Shown here one piece after another: positions 26,670 through 34,177 of a stretch of 45,931 nt of DNA. Below the pieces are notes generated by a model. The model worked only from the letters and a program-made list of their open reading frames with translations. It was not told where the DNA came from and did not search any database. The DNA is from Planctomycetota bacterium (GTDB lineage: Bacteria; Planctomycetota; Planctomycetia; Gemmatales; Gemmataceae), in the NCBI GenBank assembly GCA_026692965.1, contig JAPLNF010000330.1:800-46730 (forward strand), given 5' to 3'. The first letter of the stretch is position 1, and each line of letters starts with the position of its first letter. The position numbers were made by a program, and so were the translations under genes.

Positions 26670-29225
26670 TTATCGGTCCCGACTACTTCTTCCTCTACGG
26701 AAAGGAGGTTCACCTTGAGGACCTCTATCTGAATTGGAAGGAATAAATCGTCCACCCCTGCGCAATGGTGGCGGTTCAGGAAGAGGATGAATTTTTAGCT
26801 CGTTACCATTGGCATCCACACAAAAGACTTCGAGCAATTCAGGGGGCACACCAATTTCGCCTCGAACAGAAATGCCTACTTTAGCCTCGTCCTCAAGCTT
26901 GCCCAGCTCTTTTCTTTTGTTATTTAATAGATAGTCAGCGGTTTCTGCAGCCACGCGTACTCGAACCGTAGCAACGGCTTCTTTAAAAGCTGCAAGTTGC
27001 ACCAAACGCATAACCTCAATCCCCATACTTTCACTTGTTTTAACTTGAGCCATGCCTTTGCAATATGGGCAATCATGGTAGACACTGCGCTTAAGCGAAG
27101 GCCTGATTCTTTGACGAGTCATTTCGATAATGCCAAAAGGTGAAATCCTAAGGATTTTGGTTTTAGCACGATCCCGCATGACATTATCACGCATAGCATT
27201 TTCAACAGCCCTACGGTGTTTTTCATCCCGCATGTCAATAAAGTCATTGACAATAACGCCCCCAAGATCTCGAAGCCGAAGTTGCCTAGTGATCTCTCTT
27301 GCCGCCTGCATATTCATACGGAAAGCAGTATCTTCAGCGTTACTTTCAGATCTAAAATTCCCACTATTCACATCAATTGCAACTAAGGCCTCGGTTTGTT
27401 CGATGACAATCGATCCACCCATGGGAAGGGGGATTTTTTTCATTTGAATTTTGGCGAGTTCTTCCTCAATTGCATAATGATGGAACAAAGGCCTTTTGTT
27501 GTCGTGAAATTTAACCCTATCAGCAAATCTGGGCATCACAAACTGCAGGAATTCCTGTGCGTGCTCAAATGCGGTTTTCTCATCCACAACAATTTCGTCT
27601 ATATCACTAGTAAAGGTATCGCGTATGGTACGAGTGACCATGTCGCTTTCTTCGTATATTCCCGCAGGGCCTTTTACTTTTACGATGCGCTTTGCAACGA
27701 CCTGCCATAGCCTTGCAAGATAAGCCAAATCTCGCTGAAGTTCGGTTTTATTACGATCAATTCCAGCGGTACGAATAATAAATCCAACACCTTTAGGTGG
27801 TTTAAGGTCTACAAAAATATCTTTAAGCCTTCTGCGCTGATCTTCATCAGTAATTTTTCTTGAAACACCAACCCGATGCAATCCAGGCATAAGAACCAAA
27901 TACCTGCCGGCAATACTAATATAGGTGCTAAGCGTGGGGCCTTTATTTCCAATGCCATCTTTAATTACTTGAACAAGAACTTCCTGTCCCTTCTTGAAAA
28001 CCTCTTGAATCATAGGCTTGGGATTACCCAAAAGCCTCCCGCCTCTGGTGTTACCTCGCATCGGTTTTCCGCTACTTCGGCCCTGATCGCGAGCGCCTTC
28101 CCTAGAACCGGAAGAGTAGCCACCACCCGAAGGCCTGCGCTGATTTCCGCCTCGACTACCACCCCGGCTACGATTATCACCACCGCGCTGATCGCGCTGT
28201 GGACCCCGAGAATCACGCTGCCCGTGGGCGTCGTGAGACTGGGGATCTTGGCCGTCTTCATCCTGATTATCGTCATCCTGTTCAACATTTTCATCTGAGT
28301 CAAATGATTGGTCAACCTCTTGTGTATCCTCTTCAACATCATCATCAAAGTTATCATTTGGGGTAAGAGGTTGTTGGTTTTGCTGAAAAACAGGTTCATC
28401 AAATGAATCAGATTTATCGGGAGAAGATTTATGATCGGGGGGATTGGATCTAGCTGGCCTCGAGAAAAGTAAATCATCACTTTCGGTTTCTCCCGGCCCA
28501 TCGGAATCAGAATCGCCATCACTTGTGATTCTATTTGCAGAAGGCATCACCGGAGGAGTATCGTTATCATCGGGTCCAAAATCGTCTTCATCATCAGACA
28601 ACCCGGCACCAAAAGTAACCGAGTCATCGGAATTCGAACTAATCGAAGAATCCGAATCATGGTCTATAAAGTCGCTTCTGTTTTCAAATGCGAGATCGTC
28701 TTGCTCTTCGAATAACTCTCCGCCAAATTCAGGAGCATTGGAAACGGGAAGGTGCTCTTCCATAGGCAAGTTTTCAACATCTGGAATATTGCCCTTTTCA
28801 AAGGGCTTGCTACGTGGCCCACGGCTTGAACCGCCATTAGAACCACCGCCATTGGAACTCCCACGCCTTGGCCTGCGATCTTCGCGCTCTTCATCATTGG
28901 AGCCTCCGCCATTGGAACTCCCACGCCTTGGCTTGCGATCTTCGCGCTCTTCGTCTTCGTTATCTTCTTTGAATCCATCAAGGTGCTTGTAATAGGTTGG
29001 TTCCACATCGGAAACATGCAAGAAACCATTTCGACCAATACCAAAATCAACAAAGGCAGCCTGAATACTGGGTTCAATATTTACGATCTTTCCTTTATAA
29101 ATATTTCCAACATAACTTTCATGAGTATTTCTCTCAACATAAAGCTCTTCGAGGATACCATTTTCCAGAATTGCAATGCGGCATTCTTCAGGCTGCAAAA
29201 CATTGATTAACATAACTTTTTTCAT
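26670..29225 (-). CDS. rne: ribonuclease E/G with large insertion inside the S1 domain
   Basis: This endoribonuclease of the RNase E/G family processes rRNA and tRNA and starts mRNA decay. The 851-residue product has the S1 domain start (residues 37-80, YVGNIYKGKIVNIEPSIQAAFVDFG), then about 320 residues of low complexity (82-405). The S1 domain then resumes (IQEVFKKGQEVLVQV...STYISIAGRYLVLMPG). The catalytic DNase I-like core follows: VAIDVNSG (616-622, Asp618) and NDFIDM (660-665), with the zinc-link CPYC (719-722). The insertion is acidic in its middle and Gly/Arg/Ser-rich at its ends, and includes a 60-base tandem duplication. E. coli RNase E carries its disordered region at the C-terminus instead. 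The start ATG at 29225 gives the normal MKKVMLINVLQPEECRIAI opening. Confidence 0.94.
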   Translation of the reverse strand: MKKVMLINVLQPEECRIAILENGILEELYVERNTHESYVGNIYKGKIVNIEPSIQAAFVDFGIGRNGFLHVSDVEPTYYKHLDGFKEDNEDEEREDRKPRRGSSNGGGSNDEEREDRRPRRGSSNGGGSNGGSSRGPRSKPFEKGNIPDVENLPMEEHLPVSNAPEFGGELFEEQDDLAFENRSDFIDHDSDSSISSNSDDSVTFGAGLSDDEDDFGPDDNDTPPVMPSANRITSDGDSDSDGPGETESDDLLFSRPARSNPPDHKSSPDKSDSFDEPVFQQNQQPLTPNDNFDDDVEEDTQEVDQSFDSDENVEQDDDNQDEDGQDPQSHDAHGQRDSRGPQRDQRGGDNRSRGGSRGGNQRRPSGGGYSSGSREGARDQGRSSGKPMRGNTRGGRLLGNPKPMIQEVFKKGQEVLVQVIKDGIGNKGPTLSTYISIAGRYLVLMPGLHRVGVSRKITDEDQRRRLKDIFVDLKPPKGVGFIIRTAGIDRNKTELQRDLAYLARLWQVVAKRIVKVKGPAGIYEESDMVTRTIRDTFTSDIDEIVVDEKTAFEHAQEFLQFVMPRFADRVKFHDNKRPLFHHYAIEEELAKIQMKKIPLPMGGSIVIEQTEALVAIDVNSGNFRSESNAEDTAFRMNMQAAREITRQLRLRDLGGVIVNDFIDMRDEKHRRAVENAMRDNVMRDRAKTKILRISPFGIIEMTRQRIRPSLKRSVYHDCPYCKGMAQVKTSESMGIEVMRLVQLAAFKEAVATVRVRVAAETADYLLNNKRKELGKLEDEAKVGISVRGEIGVPPELLEVFCVDANGNELKIHPLPEPPPLRRGGRFIPSNSDRGPQGEPPFRRGRSSRDR
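28836..28955 (-). repeat. two-copy 60-bp in-frame tandem repeat in the RNase E/G insertion
   Basis: Two adjacent 60-base units (28836-28895 and 28896-28955) differ at only a few positions. On the protein level they encode residues 91-110 and 111-130, each reading DEEREDR, K/R, then PRRGSSNGGGSN. A degenerate partial third unit (Gly-Ser-Ser-Arg-Gly) follows. The near identity suggests recent duplication, in keeping with a fast-changing disordered segment. Confidence 0.9.
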
Positions 29226-29251
29226 CAGATTCTAAGCCTTTCGTATTCAAA

Positions 29252-29722
29252 TTAAAATTTGGGATTCAACCCCAACTGCTCCAAAGAGGAATCAGAGGGG
29301 TTCTGGGCATCAAGGCCCAACAAGGAAAATATTTCAGAAGGCTTCACTGTTCCTTTGTCAGTAAACTGAAGCCCCACAGATGATTGGTCAAGAAAAACCA
29401 TGGTCGAATGAAGACCCTGGATAATGCTGCAACTATGTTTCCAAGCGCTCTGGATAAAGCAAAGGGAAGGTTTTGCAAACACAAGCGTTTTAACAAGGGC
29501 GTTTTTTTTAATGTAGCTATCACTAATATTTAAATTCTTATCTACAAAATTAGATTGCAAAGAGAGAGGCTTAACAACCTTGGATTGAAGAACAAAGTGC
29601 TTTAAAATACCTTGACAACGTAAAGGATTAAAATCATTTTTATTTAGCGAACGAGTAGGAACTTTTAAAAAGTTTTTCTGCTGGCTCGCTAGGGGTAAAG
29701 AAATCCCCAGTAATAAGTTCAT
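29252..29722 (-). CDS. hypothetical protein between PTS enzyme I and RNase E/G
   Basis: I do not recognise this 156-residue protein. Its ATG at 29722 has GGAAA about nine bases upstream, and its stop is 26 bases before the RNase E/G start on the same strand, so it may be translated from the same message. The N-terminus (MNLLLGISLPLASQQ) is mildly hydrophobic and could be a short signal sequence without a clear positive region. The middle is basic and mixed. The C-terminus (IFSLLGLDAQNP...LEQLGLNPKF) looks like real protein sequence. No motif, repeat or membrane segment stands out. Because it borders a damaged gene (EI), it could itself be partial. The 195 bases between it and the end of the EI remnant show no other gene. 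Confidence 0.5.
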   Translation of the reverse strand: MNLLLGISLPLASQQKNFLKVPTRSLNKNDFNPLRCQGILKHFVLQSKVVKPLSLQSNFVDKNLNISDSYIKKNALVKTLVFAKPSLCFIQSAWKHSCSIIQGLHSTMVFLDQSSVGLQFTDKGTVKPSEIFSLLGLDAQNPSDSSLEQLGLNPKF

Positions 29723-29917
29723 GCAAAATATTTCCGCACAAGGCGGGAATAAACACTGCAGAAGCTGAAGTAATCCAGAGTTTCTGCACCGTCAGCATTA
29801 ATCTGCCTGAAAATCATCGTCCATTAAGAAAACAGTATCTGCCTAAAATCTTGGTAACAAAATCTTGACGCTCTAGAGGCAAATAGAAGGTTTCCTTGGT
29901 ACAAACTCATTGCTTGT

Positions 29918-31491
29918 TTAATACATCAATGAGTCAGGCAAAAGCTTCCGGGTCTGTTCCCGCAAATAATTGTTTACATCACGCGCAGTCTGTTGGCGCA
30001 TAGCTTCTTTGGCAACATTTTCGGCATCTTTAAGGTTCACCATCCGGATAAATTGCTTTATCTCCGGAATACTATGCGGCGAAACACTTAACTGCCTAAT
30101 TCCTAAGCCAAGAAACCATTTGTGCCAATGGAAAAGAAACTCACTTCTTTTGCCATTAATTCTGAAAGAATGGCAGCAGATGGAACTTCGATCATAGTTC
30201 CTATGGGAATATCCTTATTAAATGGTACTTTTTCCTCAAAAAGGTCTTCTTTGACTTCCGAAACGATCATTTTAGCCTGCCGCAGTTCTAAAACCGTTGA
30301 AATCATAGGGAAAAGCAACTGAATATTTCCATAAACACTAGCGCGCAAAATCGCCCGAAGTTGGGTTTTAAATAAGCCAATATTTCTAAGGCAAAGCCTG
30401 ATACTTCGAAGGCCAAGGAACGGATTCTTTTCGGGGATGTGCAAATTAGAAAAAGCAGCCAATTTGTCGCCACCTAAATCCAAAGTCCGGATCACCACCG
30501 GCCTATCCTTCCCCATGGCTTGAACCACTTCCTTGTAAGCCTCAAATTGCTCATCTTCGGTAGGAACAGCATCTTTTCCCATGAAAAGAAATTCCGTTCG
30601 ATAAAGCCCTATTCCCTGCGCCCCTTTATCAAGACAATGCTTAGTTTCATGTGGAAACTCGATATTTCCAAGCAGCTTAATCTCAACACCATCCTGAGTA
30701 ATTGCAGGAAGATCGCGAAGACTTTCAAGGGAAGCATCTAGCGAAACTATATCTGTCTGAGTTTTTTGGTACCTTCGCAAGGTTTCAGCATCGGGGTCGA
30801 TGATGAGTAGGCCGGCATTACCATCCACAATCACAATATCCCCGCCTGTCACCTCGGAAATAAATTTTCCCAAGCCAACAACAGCTGGTATTTCTAGGGC
30901 ACCAGCCAAAATAGAGGTGTGACTTGTCCTACCACCCGCCTCCGTCGCAAAGGCATGCACCAGTTTGGTGTTTAACTTTGCAGTCTCGCTGGGGGAAAGG
31001 TCATGCGCAAGAATAACGACAGGCTCATTCAAGGAATTAAGCCCTTCCTTGCGTTGCCCAATCAACTTTCCAAGAATTTGTTTTTCGATGTCAAATAGGT
31101 CTGTGGCGCGAGACGCCATTCTTGCATCAGGAAGACTTTGTATTTCTTTAATATGCTTACGCATTACCAAACTAAGCGCATATTCTGCGGTAAAGAATTT
31201 TTTCGAAATCAGTGATTCAATTTCGCCAAGAAGAAATGGATCTTCAATCATCTGGGCATGAGCGCCCAATATAGCACCATACTGCGTACCAACTTTAGCA
31301 GCAATTATAGCTTGATTTGAGCGTACCTCGATTGCTGCGTCTCGGATCCCAATCTTAAGTCGTTCAAATTCTTCTACCACTTCAGAAGCCGTAATAGACC
31401 TTTGGGGAATCAAATACCCTTCGGTGTCAAGCAACAAAGCAGGGCCTATAACAACCCCTGGATAAACTGGTATTCCTCGATAAACTTCCAT
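29918..31491 (-). pseudogene. ptsI: PTS enzyme I (phosphoenolpyruvate-protein phosphotransferase), broken by internal out-of-frame deletion
   Basis: Enzyme I takes phosphate from PEP and passes it to HPr. From ATG at 31491 (AAGG upstream), 462 residues read in frame: the phosphohistidine site GGRTSHTSI (His191) and the start of the PEP-binding barrel (GIGLYRTEFLF, VVIRTLDLGGDK, NPFLGLRSIR, GTMIEVPSA) up to FFSIGTN. The frame then hits a stop at 30103. Another frame (30115 to 29918) resumes with FLGLGIRQLSVSPHSIPEIK and runs 65 residues to a normal C-terminus. Against E. coli EI about 60 residues are missing between SIGTN and LLGMG. The lost part holds the Asp of NDL and the proton-donating Cys of GMCGE. 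As written, the protein cannot be active. Pseudogene or assembly loss are both possible. Confidence 0.92.
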
Positions 31492-31521
31492 CAGCACCTT
31501 GTTCCAAACAAATAAACAACA

Positions 31522-31815
31522 TCAATCCAAAACAGAAACATCTTCCTCCGCGAGAACTTTTTCAAGTTCTTGCAAAGCCAAATGAGAGTCAGATCCAAAA
31601 ACCTCGAGAGTCACTTCGCTATCTTCACCTGCAGCAACAAGCATAAGTTCGAACATGCTTTTGCCATTAAAAACCTGGCCTTCCCAAATCAATTTAACTT
31701 CAGAAACGAAACGTGATGCAGCCTCAACAAATGCAGCTTTAGGCCGCATATGAAACCCATTTGGGTTTTTAATTTTAACAACGCTCTTCAGAAGTTCCTG
31801 GCTCGCATCTTCCAC
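31522..31815 (-). CDS. HPr-type phosphocarrier protein
   Basis: This protein receives phosphate from enzyme I on a histidine and passes it to EIIA. The phosphorylation motif is NGFHMRPKAAF (His22 with the chosen start) in place of the commoner GLHARPA; the key His and Arg-Pro are kept. The second site region, NGKSMFELMLVAAGEDSEV, keeps the Ser that HPr kinase modifies in other bacteria (Ser53). The GTG at 31815 is preferred because GGAG lies eight bases upstream and the length (97 residues) then fits HPr. A TTG at 31854 would add 13 residues and begin two bases from the EIIA stop. The gene lies between EIIA and the damaged EI, consistent with one phosphorelay operon. Confidence 0.9.
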   Translation of the reverse strand: MEDASQELLKSVVKIKNPNGFHMRPKAAFVEAASRFVSEVKLIWEGQVFNGKSMFELMLVAAGEDSEVTLEVFGSDSHLALQELEKVLAEEDVSVLD

Positions 31816-31855
31816 CAAAAGATCTCCAATAATTTCCCCGACCAAAACTGGCAAA

Positions 31856-32314
31856 CTACATTTTCGAGTACTGATTCATCTGCTCAAACAATTGATCAGC
31901 AGTGGTACAGGCCCTTAAAGCCTTAACCAATGGATCATCGCGAAGTACTCTCGAAACAGTTTCGAGAGCTCGCAAATGGACTACAGGTTGGTCAACAGGT
32001 GAAATGATCAGCACAAACACGAAGACTGGTTCTCCATCTCTGCTGCCAAAACTAACCCCTGAAGGAGAAATACCCAAAACCCCAACTAATTTGTCTACGC
32101 CACTGTATTTCGTATGAGGAATAGCAATTCCATCACCAATACCAGTTGAGCCTAGCAATTCTCGTTTTAGCACGGCTTTGATTATGTCTTCAACATCCAC
32201 ATCCTTAAAGCAACCATTGCGACAGAGGCTTTCTAAAAGCTCTCGAATTACGCCTTCTTTATCAGTGGCATTAAGTTCTGGAACTATGGCAGAACGCACT
32301 ATGAAGTCCGACAT
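31856..32314 (-). CDS. PTS EIIA domain protein, PtsN/fructose-mannitol type
   Basis: The 152-residue product is a single EIIA domain of the fructose/mannitol/nitrogen family. The active site is GIAIPHTK (His67 from the ATG at 32314; an ATG two codons upstream at 32320 is equally possible). The usual flanks are present: LLESLCRNGCFKD..I..AVLKRELLGSTGIGDG before it, and VFVFVLIISPVDQPVVHLRALETVSRVL after it, the segment that contacts HPr. No EIIB or EIIC is fused or nearby, so it more likely acts as a regulator (as PtsN does in PTS-Ntr) than in sugar uptake. hpf lies 42 bases upstream and HPr directly downstream. The hpf-ptsN-HPr order is also seen in proteobacteria. Confidence 0.92.
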   Translation of the reverse strand: MSDFIVRSAIVPELNATDKEGVIRELLESLCRNGCFKDVDVEDIIKAVLKRELLGSTGIGDGIAIPHTKYSGVDKLVGVLGISPSGVSFGSRDGEPVFVFVLIISPVDQPVVHLRALETVSRVLRDDPLVKALRACTTADQLFEQMNQYSKM

Positions 32315-32356
32315 TCGCATTTTGATTCACCATCCCTCTCATCTAAAATGCAATAG

Positions 32357-32686
32357 TTAAAGCGATTTAGGAAGTTCACCCATTGGCGGTGTTTTACGAT
32401 GGTCTTGTATCTTTTCCTTATACTTCCGAATCTGATGCTCCACCTTATCGATCACTAAATCAACAGCCGTGTACAGGTCTGGGTTTTCTTCCTTCGCAAA
32501 AAAATCATGCTTATGTTCGGCGTTAACAGCAAGTTCAACCACTTTCATATCTTTTTGATGATCTAATGTTACTTCAATCATGGATATACGAGCAAAAAAA
32601 TGGAGAAGTTTCCCTGCTTTTTCTTGAATATGTTTTTGAACTTCCTCACTAACATGGCCATGTCGAGTCGAAATTTTAATTTGCAC
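32357..32686 (-). CDS. hpf: ribosome hibernation promoting factor (HPF/YfiA family)
   Basis: HPF binds the ribosomal small subunit at the tRNA and mRNA sites and silences or dimerises ribosomes in slow growth. The GTG at 32686 is chosen: AGGAG (32694-32698) lies seven bases upstream, and the protein then begins MQIKISTRHGHVSEEVQKHI, the normal family opening. It has 109 residues, the short form. An open frame upstream to 32749 lacks such a site. The beta-alpha-beta-beta-beta-alpha pattern is visible, with VELAVNAEHKHDFFAKEENPD and DLYTAVDLVIDKVEHQIRKYKEK as the last helix; the tail is basic and Pro-rich. It heads the gene run leading into EIIA, HPr and EI, a neighbourhood known from many bacteria near rpoN, which is not in this window. 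Confidence 0.93.
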   Translation of the reverse strand: MQIKISTRHGHVSEEVQKHIQEKAGKLLHFFARISMIEVTLDHQKDMKVVELAVNAEHKHDFFAKEENPDLYTAVDLVIDKVEHQIRKYKEKIQDHRKTPPMGELPKSL

Positions 32687-32774
32687 AATGATTCTCCTAA
32701 GTTCAGAGTTGCCCAATTCTCTAATATGAGGGCTTACATAAAAGCTCAATCCTATTCAACTTACATTCTATGTC

Positions 32775-32803
32775 ATCTTATTGCGAAACCGCTTACAATT
32801 CAA
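32775..32803 (-). promoter_or_regulatory. possible sigma-70-type promoter for the hpf-PTS run
   Basis: On the minus strand TTGAAT (32803-32798) and TAAGAT (32780-32775) are separated by exactly 17 bases, each matching the sigma-70 consensus at four of six positions. It would give a leader of about 80 bases before the hpf GTG. This is a weak prediction in A/T-rich DNA. Confidence 0.3.
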
Positions 32804-32809
32804 TTCATA

Positions 32810-32858
32810 ACAATATAAACAAAGAAACTCTTTCCTCAAATCAGGAAGAAAGAGTTTC
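32810..32858 (-). terminator. hairpin terminator after the Gfo/Idh/MocA gene
   Basis: Plus-strand GAAACTCTTT (from 32824) pairs with AAAGAGTTTC (to 32858), a ten-pair stem, with further CCT/AGG pairing inside. On the minus strand it is followed by a T-rich tract (TTTGTTTAT). It starts 42 bases after the stop of the oxidoreductase gene and precedes the hpf promoter region. Confidence 0.7.
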
Positions 32859-32899
32859 CTTCATAACACCTTATCTTAAATCAATAGAAGATAAAATCA

Positions 32900-34090
32900 T
32901 CAACTTCGACATGCGGAGTTATTAAGATTTACCCAATTACCATTTTCCGTTGAACTAGAAACACATCTGGTAATAAAGTTCATACCATCAACCCCATCAT
33001 AAACATTAGGGTAAAGGGTGTTCTTTCCTGCAAATTTCTCACCATTCAATTTGCGTATAATATCATCGTAAGTCGCATTATAAATGTTGGCAAATGCCTC
33101 CAAAAAAGCTTCTGGATGGCCACTAGGAAGCCTACACGAGGCTTTCGCCATATCTCCCATAAACGGCGCATTTGGATCTCTTGTAAACAAACGATGCGGC
33201 TGACCGTTTGTTCTTACCCACATTTTATTTGGCTCTTCTTGGTGCCACTCTAAAGACCCTTTAGTTCCGTCAACCTCGATGAAAAGATCGTTTTCGCGAC
33301 CATGTGATATCTGGGAAGCCGTTACGGTTCCCAAGGCACCATTCTGAAAACGAATAACAGCCGTGCCGTAATCATCCAAAGCCCGGCCCGCTTCAAAAAC
33401 TTTTAAATGGCAGGAAATCTGCATGGGCAAAAGGCCAGTCATATAGCGTGCAAGATTATATGCATGAGTTGCGATATCACCAAAACAACCAGATGCGCCC
33501 GATTTTGCGGGGTCAGTCCGCCAACCAGCCTGCTTCTGGCCAGAAACTTCCAACCGGGTTCGAAGCCATCCCTGAATATAAAAAGCCCGGATAGCATTAA
33601 TCTCACCTAATTCACCAGAAAGTATCATTTCTCGAGCTTGGCGAACAAGGGGATAGCCCGTGTAATTATGAGTCAAAGCAAATACCACATTCGACTTCTC
33701 GACCACCTTGACCAACTCTTCAGCTTGCGCCAGGTCAAAAGTCATGGGCTTATCACAAATCACATTAATACCAGCCTCTGCAAAGCTTTTTGCTATTTCA
33801 AAATGCGTATGATTAGGGGTAGCAATTGAAACAAAATCGATTCTCTGGCCAACGGGTAAGGCCAACTCTTTTGAAATCATTTCCTGGTAAGAACCATAAG
33901 CCCTTTCAGGCTTAATATCGTAAACGGAAGCAGAATCTTTGGCTCGCTCTGGATTTGAAGATAAAGCACCCGCAACAAGTGACGCCCTATTATCCAAAAC
34001 GCCGGCAATACTATGGACTTTGCCAATAAATGAACCTTGACCACCACCCACAAGCCCCATGTTTAATTTTCTGCTCAATGGTCCGTTCAT
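32900..34090 (-). CDS. Gfo/Idh/MocA family oxidoreductase
   Basis: The 396-residue product is an NAD(P)-dependent sugar or cyclitol oxidoreductase. The N-terminal Rossmann fold has GLVGGGQGSFIGKVH (12-25), then VSIATPNHTHFEIA and CDKPMTF, where Lys114-Pro115 form the family's catalytic (E/D)KP motif. The second domain carries RTDPAKSGASGCFGDIATHAYNLARYMTG, including the G-x-x-x-D-x-x-x-H pattern. No signal peptide is present at the chosen start, and AAGGAAG five bases before the ATG gives a strong ribosome binding site. Planctomycetes have many such genes, often tied to breakdown of complex sugars, but the substrate here is unknown. The Tat-exported amidase-like gene is 87 bases upstream. A hairpin terminator follows, ending the transcript before hpf. 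Confidence 0.93.
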   Translation of the reverse strand: MNGPLSRKLNMGLVGGGQGSFIGKVHSIAGVLDNRASLVAGALSSNPERAKDSASVYDIKPERAYGSYQEMISKELALPVGQRIDFVSIATPNHTHFEIAKSFAEAGINVICDKPMTFDLAQAEELVKVVEKSNVVFALTHNYTGYPLVRQAREMILSGELGEINAIRAFYIQGWLRTRLEVSGQKQAGWRTDPAKSGASGCFGDIATHAYNLARYMTGLLPMQISCHLKVFEAGRALDDYGTAVIRFQNGALGTVTASQISHGRENDLFIEVDGTKGSLEWHQEEPNKMWVRTNGQPHRLFTRDPNAPFMGDMAKASCRLPSGHPEAFLEAFANIYNATYDDIIRKLNGEKFAGKNTLYPNVYDGVDGMNFITRCVSSSTENGNWVNLNNSACRS

Positions 34091-34177
34091 AACTACTTCC
34101 TTTGTTTAAAGTTCATGATGATGCATTAGTACATTTGCATATCTTGCGATTTTCAGATACGACTTGCAACAATGGAA

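Noticed and set aside
28010-28522. Open frame of 170 codons on the minus strand in another frame within the RNase E/G gene
   Set aside because: It is a biased out-of-frame reading of the low-complexity insertion; the RNase E/G frame explains the DNA better.
28836-28955. CRISPR-like repeat
   Set aside because: Only two adjacent 60-base units without spacers, in frame within a coding gene.
28444-28992. Open frame of 182 codons on the plus strand, opposite the RNase E/G insertion
   Set aside because: It is the mirror of the low-complexity acidic and Gly/Arg-rich coding region, has a Ser/Pro/Leu-biased product and no ribosome binding site.
30103-30125. Programmed ribosomal frameshifting to join the two EI frames
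   Set aside because: About 60 conserved residues are absent from the DNA itself, so a frame change alone cannot make a complete enzyme; there is also no clear slippery site with a downstream structure.
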